This document shows positions 5,176-12,899 of a DNA stretch of 13,555 nt, piece by piece. The notes beneath the pieces were generated by a model that did not search any database, was not told the origin of the DNA, and saw only the letters and a program-made list of their open reading frames with translations. The number at the start of each line of letters is the position of its first letter. Positions within the stretch are counted from its first letter, which is position 1. The position numbers were made by a program, and so were the translations under genes. The DNA is from Candidatus Uhrbacteria bacterium (lineage in GTDB: Bacteria; Patescibacteriota; Patescibacteriia; 2-12-FULL-60-25), in contig JAHFIK010000036.1 of assembly GCA_023246415.1 (NCBI GenBank), forward strand, positions 1-13,555. The letters run 5' to 3'.

Positions 5176-6609
5176 TTACGCGGAAACGGACTGTTCGTAC
5201 GCACGCGCCACCGCGAGGAGCGATGACTCTTCAAATGCGCGTCCCGTGAGCTGGAGACCGACCGGCAACCCGCCATCTTCACCGCATGGGATCGATACGG
5301 CAGGCAATCCGACCACGTTCGCGCCAACCGTAAAGAGATCTTCGAGATACATCGCGAGCGGATCGCTCGTCTTTTCGCCCATCTTGAATGCCACTGACGG
5401 CGCCGTTGGCGTGAGCAGGAAATCAACTTGCGTCATCGCAGACGCATAGGCATTGCGAATCAATGTTTGAACCTGTTTGGCTTTGCGATAGTACGCATCA
5501 TAGTACCCGGATGACAGCGCGTACGTTCCGAGCAGAATCCGACGTCGCGGTTCATCGCCAATATATTCCCGGCGCGTTTCGAGATACGTTTCCATCAAGT
5601 TTGACGCCTGATGACGAACACCGTATCGCATACCGTCAAACCGAGAAAGGTTCGCGGAGACTTCACACGGCATCACGACGTAATACACGGCGAGCACTTC
5701 ATCGACATACGGGAGATCAACATCAATGATCTGGGCCCCAAGCGATCGAAACACCTCCACCGCTGCCATGACGCGTTCGCGAACGCCAGGATCAATCCCT
5801 TCGCCCCAGGCTTGCTTCGGAAGACCGATGCGAAGGCCTTCAAGCCGATCACGCCATGCTGGCTCAAATGTCGTCTGTTCGCGTGCCGTGGTCTGATCCA
5901 TGACATCCGCGCCATGAATCGCTTTAAACAGAATAGCTGCGTCTTCCACCGACTTCGTCAGCGGACCGATCTGATCAAACGACGAAGCCATGGCCATAAG
6001 TCCAGAACGTGAAACACGGCCATAGGTCGGTTTTAATCCCACAATGCCGCAAAATGACGCTGGCTGACGAATGGATCCTCCGGTATCAGAACCAAGTGCT
6101 GCGAAGGCAAGATGCGCCGCAACCGCACAGGCACTTCCTCCGGATGATCCGCCTGGAACGCGATCCGGATCGGTCGGATGTTTCGTCGGGCCATATGCCG
6201 AATGCTCTGTCGAGGATCCCATGGCAAACTCGTCCATATTCGTCCGACCGAGAAAGACCGCACCTTGCGATTTCAATTTTTGGATGACCGTGGCATCTGA
6301 GATGGCAATATACGGTTCAAGAATTTTTGAACCGGATGACGCGTGCTTCCCTTCAATCAAGATATTATCCTTGATCGCAAGCGGAATGCCGTCCAACGGG
6401 CCGAGTGATTCCCCGCGCGAACGTCGTTCATCAGAACGGGCTGCGGCTTCCAGTGCATCCGCTTCCCACACCTCTAGAAAGGCATTGAGTGCCGGGTTCC
6501 GAGATTCGATTTCCGCGAGACAGGCCTTTGTGAGATCAACAGACGTACACGTCCCTTTCTCAAGGGCGTCCCTGGCTTCAACAATCGTTAATTCGTTGAG
6601 ACGATCCAT
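5176..6609 (-). CDS. gatA: Asp/Glu-tRNA amidotransferase subunit A
   Basis: GatA is the amidase subunit of the GatCAB complex. It releases ammonia from glutamine so that GatB can convert Glu-tRNA(Gln) or Asp-tRNA(Asn) to the amide form. The amidase signature is intact: Lys80 in IPLAIKDN, Ser155 in PGGSSGGSA and Ser179 in DTGGSIRQPA form the Ser-cisSer-Lys triad. The C-terminal part also looks normal (NVVGLPAVSIP, GLPVGLQL). The length of 477 aa is usual. The start is uncertain: ATG 6609 gives a family-like N-terminus (MDRLNELTI), while a TTG at 6624 adds five residues and has AAAGGA 9 nt upstream. It lies 68 nt after gatC, so the two are probably co-transcribed. gatB is not in the window. Confidence 0.95.
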   Translation of the reverse strand: MDRLNELTIVEARDALEKGTCTSVDLTKACLAEIESRNPALNAFLEVWEADALEAAARSDERRSRGESLGPLDGIPLAIKDNILIEGKHASSGSKILEPYIAISDATVIQKLKSQGAVFLGRTNMDEFAMGSSTEHSAYGPTKHPTDPDRVPGGSSGGSACAVAAHLAFAALGSDTGGSIRQPASFCGIVGLKPTYGRVSRSGLMAMASSFDQIGPLTKSVEDAAILFKAIHGADVMDQTTAREQTTFEPAWRDRLEGLRIGLPKQAWGEGIDPGVRERVMAAVEVFRSLGAQIIDVDLPYVDEVLAVYYVVMPCEVSANLSRFDGMRYGVRHQASNLMETYLETRREYIGDEPRRRILLGTYALSSGYYDAYYRKAKQVQTLIRNAYASAMTQVDFLLTPTAPSVAFKMGEKTSDPLAMYLEDLFTVGANVVGLPAVSIPCGEDGGLPVGLQLTGRAFEESSLLAVARAYEQSVSA

Positions 6610-6677
6610 AGTATTTCGTTGCAATAGAGAAATTCCTTTACGTGTCGCGATGGGTTCGTGACTCGTGAGTCCGTGAC

Positions 6678-6983
6678 TTATTTCTTTGGCCGCTCGAAGA
6701 CCGCCGGCGCTTTCAACATCCCTCCCTCAGAGGCTGGGAAGTTATCAAGAATCAGCGTTCGCTCAACCTCGGTCGATCCCGTGACCACATCCGGGCGGAA
6801 CTGGAGCGCCTCAATCGGAAGCGCCGCCGCTTCTGGAACGCCGTTGGTATCGATATTCTGCAGGCGTTCGACATAGCCCAAAATGGCCCCGAGGTCTTTC
6901 TCAGCCTTTTCGAGCTCGGCATCGGTCATCCCGATCCGCGCCAAGTGCGCAATACTCTGAACTTCTTCACGTGAGAGTTGCAT
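6678..6983 (-). CDS. gatC: Asp/Glu-tRNA amidotransferase subunit C
   Basis: GatC is the small, non-catalytic subunit that wraps around GatA and stabilises the GatA-GatB interface. This 101-aa protein has the family pattern: an N-terminal helix with VQSIAHLARI (residues 8-17), a second helix EKDLGAILGYVERLQNI, then the extended C-terminal arm with LRPDVV-like FRPDVV and a final FPASEGGMLKAPAVF block. Length is normal. It precedes gatA, with which it should form an operon. The start at 6983 opens directly onto the family N-terminus (MQLSREEV). There is no Shine-Dalgarno site; a promoter -10 ends 9 nt before the ATG. Confidence 0.94.
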   Translation of the reverse strand: MQLSREEVQSIAHLARIGMTDAELEKAEKDLGAILGYVERLQNIDTNGVPEAAALPIEALQFRPDVVTGSTEVERTLILDNFPASEGGMLKAPAVFERPKK

Positions 6984-6992
6984 AACGAAGCT

Positions 6993-7021
6993 AGATTACA
7001 GGCGAACGCAAAAGCAGGCAA
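6993..7021 (-). promoter_or_regulatory. Promoter of gatCA, near-leaderless
   Basis: On the minus strand TTGCCT (7016-7021) and TAATCT (6993-6998) are 17 bp apart, and the -10 ends 9 nt before the gatC ATG. The predicted start of transcription is about 2-3 nt upstream of the start codon. The rest of the ligA-gatC gap (7022-7113) holds only short direct repeats; I see no clear terminator for ligA there. Confidence 0.6.
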
Positions 7022-7113
7022 GCACGGACGTACAGCGCGAAAAGAGCCTCGATCATGAGCGATCCGTCATCCGCTTGTTGAGACCCGATGCTCGATGCCC
7101 CTTGCCCGATACT

Positions 7114-9180
7114 CTATTGAACCTTCTTCAAAAAATCCGCTTCCGTCAGAATCTCAACACCGAGCTTCTGCGCTTTCTCCGCTTTTGATCCTGGATCATC
7201 TCCGACCACCACATAGGTCGTCTTTTTCGAAACCGTCTCTGACACATCTGCGCCCATCGCACGAACACGCTCTTTTGCCTCCTCACGACTGAGCGACGTC
7301 AGCGAACCGGTAAACACCCACGTCGTCCCCTCCAACTTCCCAATCTTCTTTTCAGCACGCTGTGGCGTCACGACCTCTAATAAGCGATTCAAACGATCCG
7401 ATTCTCGACGATCGTGAAAAAAAGTGACGAGCGAATCCGCAACAATTTCCCCAACGCCCTCCACCGCCATCAGTTCCTCTTTCGTCGCACTTCGAAGGGA
7501 GGCAAACGTGCCGAATCGGGTCGCGAGATCGGCTGCCGTTTCTTCACCCACATGGCGAATCCCAAGCGCATTCAAGAACCGACCCAGCGGCGGATGACGG
7601 TGTGCCTGAATTTCATCCACAAGCTTCTTCGCCGAAACGTCCGCGAACCCTTCAAGACCGATCAGATCATCCGGAATCAAGGCATACAGATCCGCTTCTT
7701 CACGTACAAGACCTTCTTGAATGAGCTGCTCCATGATTTTATCCCCCAACCCGCGAATATCGAGCGCTGGGCGACTCACGAAGTGAAGCAGCCGTGCCAA
7801 CTCCTGCGCGAAACAGGATCGATTCGTACAGACCGTTGCCACTTCGCCTTCTTTTCGAGAAACCGGCGAACCGCAAATCGGACAGCGCGTCGGCATCCGG
7901 AATGGTTTTTCTTTTCCTGTTCGCATCCCCGGAAGCACGCGAATGATTTTCGGAATCACATCTCCCGCTTTTTCAACGATGACTGTATCGCCTATCTTCA
8001 CGCCAAGACGTCGAATCTCATCCTCATTGTGCAATGTCGCGTGCGTCACGGTCGTCCCAACGAGTTTCACCGGATCCATCACCGCGACCGGCGTCAATGC
8101 CCCGGTGCGACCGACGGACACGACGATATCACGAACAATCGTCGTCCCCTGCTCGGCAGGGAATTTCCACGCCACCATGGCGCGTGGCGTCTTCCCAACG
8201 ACGCCGAGCGATTCCTGAAGGGCCAAATCATTCACGGAAAGCACCAACCCATCAATCCAGTACGCAAGTTTTTCCCGTCGCTTACCGAGGTCTTCGAAGA
8301 CGGCCTTCACCACCCCCAATGACTCACAGCGCCGACCAATCGGATTCACCGGGAACCCCAGCAGCGCGAGTGCGGCGTATCGTTGCTCCATGGTCTGAAG
8401 GCCATAGTCGCCAATCAATCCATACGCCATAAACGACAGTTTCCGTTCTGCCGCAATCCGTGCATCCAACTGACGAATGGTCCCTGCCGCCGCGTTTCTT
8501 GGATTTGCAAGTTCCGGTTCCCCGCGTTTCTTGAGGATCGTGTTCAATCGAACGAGCTGCGCCTTGGTCATGTAGGCTTCCCCGCGTACCTCTAGCTCCC
8601 CGATCGATGAACGGAACAGGCGACGAACCAACGATTCATCACACGCGCCGTGAAAACGCTTCAAGAACCCGGCCACTTCCTGATCCGATGGAATACGAAG
8701 CTGCATCGGAATCGCCTCAATCGTCCGAAGATTCTGAGTTACGTCTTCACCCACCCGGCCGTCCCCGCGTGTTGCCCCACGTATAAAGCGACCGTCTCGG
8801 TACAGCAGCGACATCGCGAGCCCGTCCATCTTTGGATCCGCATAGAAATCAAAGACATCGCGTGGCCGCAATTTTTGCAACCGGTCTCGCCAGGCTTCAA
8901 CCTCATCGAACGAAAATGCATCTTCAATGGAGAGCATCCGGACCGCATGGGTGACTTTGACAAAACCGCTCGCCGCCTCCCCTGCCACCCGCTGCGTCGG
9001 CGAATCCGGAGTAATGAGATCCGGATACTGTTGTTCAAGCGTGTAGAGTTCATGCTTTAACGCATCAAGCGCCGCCTCGGAAATCTCCAAGGCGTTCAAG
9101 ACATGGTATTGGTACCGGTACCGATCGATTTCCTTCCGAAGCTTCAACACGCGGCTTGCGGCAGTCGTATGATCCATCAT
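7114..9180 (-). CDS. ligA: NAD+-dependent DNA ligase
   Basis: LigA seals nicks in duplex DNA in replication and repair, using NAD+ to adenylate itself. The 688-aa protein has all domains in order: the NMN-binding domain Ia (about 1-70), the nucleotidyltransferase domain with the active-site Lys117 in PKMDGLA, the OB fold, a four-Cys zinc finger (Cys433, 436, 451, 456), helix-hairpin-helix repeats (about 470-590) and a C-terminal BRCT domain (615-688). Two oddities: in domain Ia the positions matching E. coli Asp32 and Tyr35 are Glu35 and Leu38, and about 26 extra residues lie before LEVRGE (about 162-196). The start is either ATG 9180 or the next codon, ATG 9177. There is no Shine-Dalgarno site; a -10-like TACGAT lies 7-10 nt upstream. 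Confidence 0.96.
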   Translation of the reverse strand: MMDHTTAASRVLKLRKEIDRYRYQYHVLNALEISEAALDALKHELYTLEQQYPDLITPDSPTQRVAGEAASGFVKVTHAVRMLSIEDAFSFDEVEAWRDRLQKLRPRDVFDFYADPKMDGLAMSLLYRDGRFIRGATRGDGRVGEDVTQNLRTIEAIPMQLRIPSDQEVAGFLKRFHGACDESLVRRLFRSSIGELEVRGEAYMTKAQLVRLNTILKKRGEPELANPRNAAAGTIRQLDARIAAERKLSFMAYGLIGDYGLQTMEQRYAALALLGFPVNPIGRRCESLGVVKAVFEDLGKRREKLAYWIDGLVLSVNDLALQESLGVVGKTPRAMVAWKFPAEQGTTIVRDIVVSVGRTGALTPVAVMDPVKLVGTTVTHATLHNEDEIRRLGVKIGDTVIVEKAGDVIPKIIRVLPGMRTGKEKPFRMPTRCPICGSPVSRKEGEVATVCTNRSCFAQELARLLHFVSRPALDIRGLGDKIMEQLIQEGLVREEADLYALIPDDLIGLEGFADVSAKKLVDEIQAHRHPPLGRFLNALGIRHVGEETAADLATRFGTFASLRSATKEELMAVEGVGEIVADSLVTFFHDRRESDRLNRLLEVVTPQRAEKKIGKLEGTTWVFTGSLTSLSREEAKERVRAMGADVSETVSKKTTYVVVGDDPGSKAEKAQKLGVEILTEADFLKKVQ

Positions 9181-9187
9181 AGCCCGT

Positions 9188-9217
9188 ATCGTAGCTTGAC
9201 CGCCCGAGAATCGCCAA
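9188..9217 (-). promoter_or_regulatory. Candidate promoter of ligA, near-leaderless
   Basis: On the minus strand TTGGCG (9212-9217) and TACGAT (9188-9193) are 18 bp apart. The -10 ends 7 nt before the first ATG and 10 nt before the second, matching the spacing seen at four other genes on this strand. Confidence 0.45.
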
Positions 9218-9266
9218 ATCCAACCGCCTCAACACCCTCCAGAAATCGAGTCTCGCCAAACCGTGA

Positions 9267-10139
9267 CTACGGACACACGGGCGACCCTCCGCTGGAATCT
9301 TTATACAGCGTACATTCTGAAAACAGCACGTAGGAAAAAATACCGCTCAAAATTTCAAGCCGTGGCATGGTCACAGAAATCGACTGCGTCGTTTTTCCAT
9401 ACACGCCTTGCGACGCAACCGTAATATCCCCCGGGAACGGGACCGTCGCGATATCGCCCGGAATCGTATACGCACTCACTGAAAGGTTCGTGACCTGACA
9501 CCCCTTTGGACGAAAACGGATACGATAGGCGTGTTGCGGGTCGATATCTAAAAAGTGTGTCGGGATCCCGATATTATCCTCCTGGACCATGAACTGCGAC
9601 GGGAGAATGGAGGCCTTCGACACATCCCACTGGGCATACGCCACTTCCAAAATACACCCGACCGCTGCGGTATATGTCCAGCGAACCTGCGCCACCCCCG
9701 AAGCCATATTGAGCTGATCTGGATTAAAGAGGTCGACAAATTGAAAATCCCCCGCAGAAATCTTTGAGAACGTTTTTGCATTCGTTGTCTTAAATCCAGA
9801 CCCGGACGCCGACCAACTGCTCCCATTCGCGTAGTTCGCGCTCATCGCCGCGAGGGCCGAGACGTTTGCGGATAATTTTCGAACGGCATAGAGCTGACGC
9901 TCGACTCCTGAGTCTGCGGCGTAATAGGCCACGGTCGATGCATCAAGATCCCGAGTTCTCAACAACCCCTGAAGAATCAAGAATCCGAGCGTAAACGCCC
10001 CAAGGACGATCGTTGCCATCACGACGAGAGCAAGCGGCAAAATATCGCCACGCATTCGAAAACGACCATGCGCGGGCATCTTTTTGCGCATGTCTGCGGC
10101 GCGGACTCCCCGTGCCCGTCTGTCGTGATTACCGGACAT
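9267..10139 (-). CDS. PilX/GspK-like minor pilin-type protein
   Basis: A 290-aa protein, the last of four consecutive pilin-type genes. After a basic N-terminus (RKK, HGRFRMRG) a hydrophobic helix follows the Gly (DILPLALVVMATIVLG), then YYAADSGVERQL, the helix sequence typical of PilX/GspK-type proteins, which act at the pilus or pseudopilus tip. Position +5 after the presumed processing site is Leu, not Glu, as in GspK. The large C-terminal domain has Cys residues (VGCIL, KGCQV, SECTL, PVCP) and ends in a short Gly/Ser tail. ATG 10139 overlaps the previous stop by 11 nt, suggesting translational coupling; upstream in-frame starts to 10217 lie deep inside the previous gene. The role is inferred from position and the N-terminus; the C-terminal domain I do not recognise. 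Confidence 0.72.
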   Translation of the reverse strand: MSGNHDRRARGVRAADMRKKMPAHGRFRMRGDILPLALVVMATIVLGAFTLGFLILQGLLRTRDLDASTVAYYAADSGVERQLYAVRKLSANVSALAAMSANYANGSSWSASGSGFKTTNAKTFSKISAGDFQFVDLFNPDQLNMASGVAQVRWTYTAAVGCILEVAYAQWDVSKASILPSQFMVQEDNIGIPTHFLDIDPQHAYRIRFRPKGCQVTNLSVSAYTIPGDIATVPFPGDITVASQGVYGKTTQSISVTMPRLEILSGIFSYVLFSECTLYKDSSGGSPVCP

Positions 10140-10752
10140 AGACTCGACTTGAAACCGTTGTCTGAACCCCGAGCGACGCCGCTTCTTTCGTACTCGTTGT
10201 GACGTAGTTCGCATCAATCACAAACGTGACCCGCGGCTGAAGGTTGCTGACATACGCCCCCGCCGACAGTTGAAACGGATCAGACGTCGGTTGAACATAC
10301 ACATCAAACCGGGAAATATTCACATTCTTCCCTGATAACGCCGTATAATTCGTCCCTGTTCCCGTTGGATCGATCGCGAGACAGTTCGCATTTAATCCTC
10401 CGCAAACCGTATTCGACTTCGGGAGGAGTGTCACGATAAGCGTTGATCCATTTGAGTCGATAAGTGTTAAGGAAGACGTTTTTGCCGAAAGCGTCGATGG
10501 CAGCGTTGGGTACACAACGCGCCGATTGCGCGCAAGCCGAACCAAAAGTTCCATGGTATATCGAAGGTCTTCCCCAAGCCGTTCCCCATTCGACGCGCGA
10601 CGATGCAAACGCGTTAAATTCACCGACGTTGCAACAATCGCAACGGACGCGGTAATAAAAATCGACACCACCACCAGCATTTCAACGAGTGTGAATCCTC
10701 GCCTCGTCCGTCCGTATCGATGTGATGCGCTATCTCCAATCATATAATTCAT
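10129..10752 (-). CDS. Type IV minor pilin, GspJ/PilW-like
   Basis: A 207-aa prepilin. A class III leader (basic RTRRG) precedes FTLVEMLVVVSIF, with Glu5 of the mature chain present, so prepilin peptidase should cut after the Gly at residue 19. The helix continues into NLTRLHRRASNGERLGEDLRY, common in GspJ/PilW-type proteins. The C-terminal globular part has one close Cys pair (VCGGLNANCL). It overlaps the preceding gene by 23 nt if ATG 10752 is used, or 14 nt from ATG 10743; no Shine-Dalgarno site decides. It should be co-translated with its neighbours and help prime assembly of the fibre. The family is certain; the J/W assignment rests on gene order and length. Confidence 0.82.
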   Translation of the reverse strand: MNYMIGDSASHRYGRTRRGFTLVEMLVVVSIFITASVAIVATSVNLTRLHRRASNGERLGEDLRYTMELLVRLARNRRVVYPTLPSTLSAKTSSLTLIDSNGSTLIVTLLPKSNTVCGGLNANCLAIDPTGTGTNYTALSGKNVNISRFDVYVQPTSDPFQLSAGAYVSNLQPRVTFVIDANYVTTSTKEAASLGVQTTVSSRVYVR

Positions 10753-11356
10753 CGACGATCACGGATGATCGTTGCGTCCCTCGCTTCGTCCACACCACCG
10801 TCGATGTGACATGAACACCCGTCTGAACTCCATGCCCAGTGCAATCAACGCCGTTTACGCCAATCTGAACGCCGTCGGCACAAATTGGACCGAATTCCAC
10901 CATCCGTAAAAATGAGGTCGATGTTCCGGTGACCGGGACACCGCCTGGAGCCCCTTGAATATACATCCCCAAACCAGCCGCCGTTGAACTCCGCACAATC
11001 TTCGTATAATTCGTATCAGTGCCGATCGTGTTTGGCGTGAAATCAAAATTCTGAAACACCCCGCTCGTATTCACATACGGGACCGCGGAATAATCCGCTG
11101 TCGCGCCGCTCCCCGCGCTCATCCCCGCGTTAAATGCATTTCCAGCCAACCAATTTGAATCCCGAAGGGCTTTTGCATATTCCACTCCTTCTCGTGCCAA
11201 ATTTGTCGCAATCACCCGATCTGATGAAATTTCCTGAAGGCGAATATTCGAAAAGACAAAGGAGGCCGCAGCCGTCAATCCGATCATAATCACCACCATC
11301 GCGACGAGGAGCTCAATCAACGACTGTCCACGAGCCATTCGGATGAGGCGCGGCAT
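10730..11356 (-). CDS. Type IV minor pilin, GspI/PilV-like
   Basis: A 208-aa prepilin. The leader ends in MARG, followed by QSLIELLVAMVVIMIG with Glu5 present. Mature residue +1 is Gln instead of the usual Phe/Met, a known variation among minor pilins. The helix runs into NLAREGVEYAKALRDSNWL, a segment I associate with PilV-type minor pilins of Patescibacteria. The globular part has a Cys pair (PICADG, DCTGHG) and ends in a basic stretch with WTKRG. The start lies 2 nt after the previous stop, and the gene overlaps the next, so it is in the middle of an operon. Confidence 0.82.
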   Translation of the reverse strand: MPRLIRMARGQSLIELLVAMVVIMIGLTAAASFVFSNIRLQEISSDRVIATNLAREGVEYAKALRDSNWLAGNAFNAGMSAGSGATADYSAVPYVNTSGVFQNFDFTPNTIGTDTNYTKIVRSSTAAGLGMYIQGAPGGVPVTGTSTSFLRMVEFGPICADGVQIGVNGVDCTGHGVQTGVHVTSTVVWTKRGTQRSSVIVDELYDWR

Positions 11357-11358
11357 AC

Positions 11359-12039
11359 TTATTCAATCGAAATTTTTCCCGTTAATCGATTCAATTTGAT
11401 GATATCCGATTTCCCAAGCGTCGCGTGCGTCAAGGTGATCGTCAGCGTCACCGGCTCACCGCTCCCTCCGCAGACCGGCGCAAGCGCCGGCGTTCCGCAG
11501 GCGTTAATTCGCATATTTCCATTCTGGCGCTCAAATGCCACATTCACGGTCGCGAGCGACGTCGCGTCCCCCAGCAGTGATGTGATCGTGACATTGTTCG
11601 ACCCGGACTGATTCGAAAGCGGTGTATCCTGCAAGCTCTCGCGACCGCCAGCATCCTCATACCGATCATCCATCGTGGGATCGACTTCCGCAAACATCGA
11701 AATCGCTTTCGCACCCGTTTTCAACACCATTCCAACCGATGTCGGAACAACTCGTGTGGCGCACGCCGCCGCACCACAGATGGACGCGCCATTTTCACAG
11801 ACATTCACTGTTGCGGCGGGTTGACAGGTAAGTACGGACTTCGCGGCAAGCGCCTGCGCTTGAAGATTCCGCAAGGTATTCGCGACCTGCCGCGCACTCG
11901 CATCCAGTTCTTCACGCATCCGTGATTTATTAATATTGATGGTGACCGAAACGGTAATCACCAACAAAATAACAACACTCGTCAACAACTCAATGAGTGT
12001 AAACCCCCGATGCACGCGCTGACGGTTAGAGCATGGCAT
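11359..12039 (-). CDS. Type IV minor pilin, GspH/FimT-like
   Basis: A 226-aa prepilin. The leader ends in RVHRG, followed by FTLIELLTSVVILLVI with Glu5 present. The amphipathic part EELDASARQVANTLRNLQAQA fits GspH/FimT-type proteins. The globular domain is Cys-rich, with four close Cys (LTCQ, NVCEN, ICGAA, ACATR) and two more near the end (NACG, PVCGG), suggesting disulfide cross-links made outside the cell. ATG 12039 overlaps the end of the peptidase gene by 14 nt. An in-frame ATG at 12081 would give an unusually long leader. GTG 12015 would give a very short one. First of the H-I-J-K-ordered set. Confidence 0.82.
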   Translation of the reverse strand: MPCSNRQRVHRGFTLIELLTSVVILLVITVSVTININKSRMREELDASARQVANTLRNLQAQALAAKSVLTCQPAATVNVCENGASICGAAACATRVVPTSVGMVLKTGAKAISMFAEVDPTMDDRYEDAGGRESLQDTPLSNQSGSNNVTITSLLGDATSLATVNVAFERQNGNMRINACGTPALAPVCGGSGEPVTLTITLTHATLGKSDIIKLNRLTGKISIE

Positions 12040-12802
12040 ACCTCGCGATGACGAGGAGCGGAGCACTCCACCAAAAGGCAATCATCGTTCCTGCGGCGAG
12101 GAATGGAACAAACGGCACTTCTGTTTTGCGTGAGACCGCGCGCTCAATGAGCAATGCAGATGCCACGGATCCACCAATCACAAACGCCACTAACACGCCG
12201 AGCAATGCGAGTGGAAATCCGAGCACCGCCCCCATCAGGAGCCCGACGAACGGATCCCCTTCGCCCATCATCGTTCCACGTGAAAGAAAAACAATCGCCC
12301 CAAGCAACGCAGACACCACCACCGCTCCCATGACAAGCTCAAGCCATGGCGTTCCAAGAAGAATGCGCCAAATCGCAAGAACGATTGCACTCGTCACGAT
12401 AAACTCGACCGGAACCAACTTCCAGCGCAGATCAAACACGGTCGCCACCAAAATCACGAATCCCAGCGCGATCTCGAATCCAATCAGACCGAGCGTGTGA
12501 AGATCGAAATTGAGATCGAGCGGATATCGAAGAAATGCAACGAGCGTTAAGACCGACATCGCCGCTTCCACAACCGGATACTGCCAATGAATTTCTTTTC
12601 CACACGAGGAACATTTTCCGCCCAGCATGAACCAGCTTGCAATCGGAATCAATTCTGAAGCACGCAGCTGTCGCTTACAGGTCACACAGTGCGAACGCCC
12701 TCGGATTGACTCGCCATCCTTCATCCGAATCACCAGGACGTTTCCAAAACTCCCCAATACCGCCCCGAGGATGATCGCAAAAATTGAAACGAGGATAAGC
12801 AT
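12026..12802 (-). CDS. pilD: Prepilin leader peptidase / N-methyltransferase
   Basis: PilD (GspO type) is the membrane aspartyl protease that removes prepilin leaders after Gly and may N-methylate the new first residue. The 258-aa protein starts with a membrane helix carrying GSFGNVLVIR, then a cytoplasmic loop with two CxxC pairs (Cys39/42 and Cys64/67), the zinc-binding form of the methyltransferase-type domain, then several membrane helices. The two catalytic Asp are Asp124 (VFDLRW) and Asp183 in GEGD. The usual Lys-Leu after GxGD is replaced by PFVG. Substrates are the five prepilins encoded on either side. The start at 12802 has GTGGA 12 nt upstream, a weak site. It lies 97 nt behind the major-type pilin gene. 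Confidence 0.93.
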   Translation of the reverse strand: MLILVSIFAIILGAVLGSFGNVLVIRMKDGESIRGRSHCVTCKRQLRASELIPIASWFMLGGKCSSCGKEIHWQYPVVEAAMSVLTLVAFLRYPLDLNFDLHTLGLIGFEIALGFVILVATVFDLRWKLVPVEFIVTSAIVLAIWRILLGTPWLELVMGAVVVSALLGAIVFLSRGTMMGEGDPFVGLLMGAVLGFPLALLGVLVAFVIGGSVASALLIERAVSRKTEVPFVPFLAAGTMIAFWWSAPLLVIARYAML

Positions 12803-12816
12803 CAGAATAAAAATTC

Positions 12817-12845
12817 CACTTTTCTCATTCTAAATTCCAAACAAA
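12817..12845 (-). promoter_or_regulatory. Weak candidate promoter in front of pilD
   Basis: In the 97-nt gap after the pilin gene the minus strand has TAGAAT about 24 nt before the pilD start, with only a poor -35 (TTTCAA, 17 bp further upstream). It could let pilD and the minor pilins be transcribed apart from the major pilin. I see no terminator between the two genes, so read-through is also likely. Boundaries are approximate. Confidence 0.3.
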
Positions 12846-12899
12846 TCGATTGAAATACTAGTCGAGAACACTGGAATCGCATGCGCGTAAATGAGTGGC

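Noticed and set aside
6658..6680. Short palindrome GACTC-GT-GAGTC with flanking GTGAC repeats in the gatC-gatA gap
   Set aside because: Only 5-bp arms, partly overlapping the end of gatC, with no T-tail; too short to support a site.
7414..8322. 302-codon plus-strand open frame inside ligA
   Set aside because: It is antisense to the well-supported LigA catalytic and zinc-finger region, has a His/Arg-rich low-plausibility translation and no start signals.
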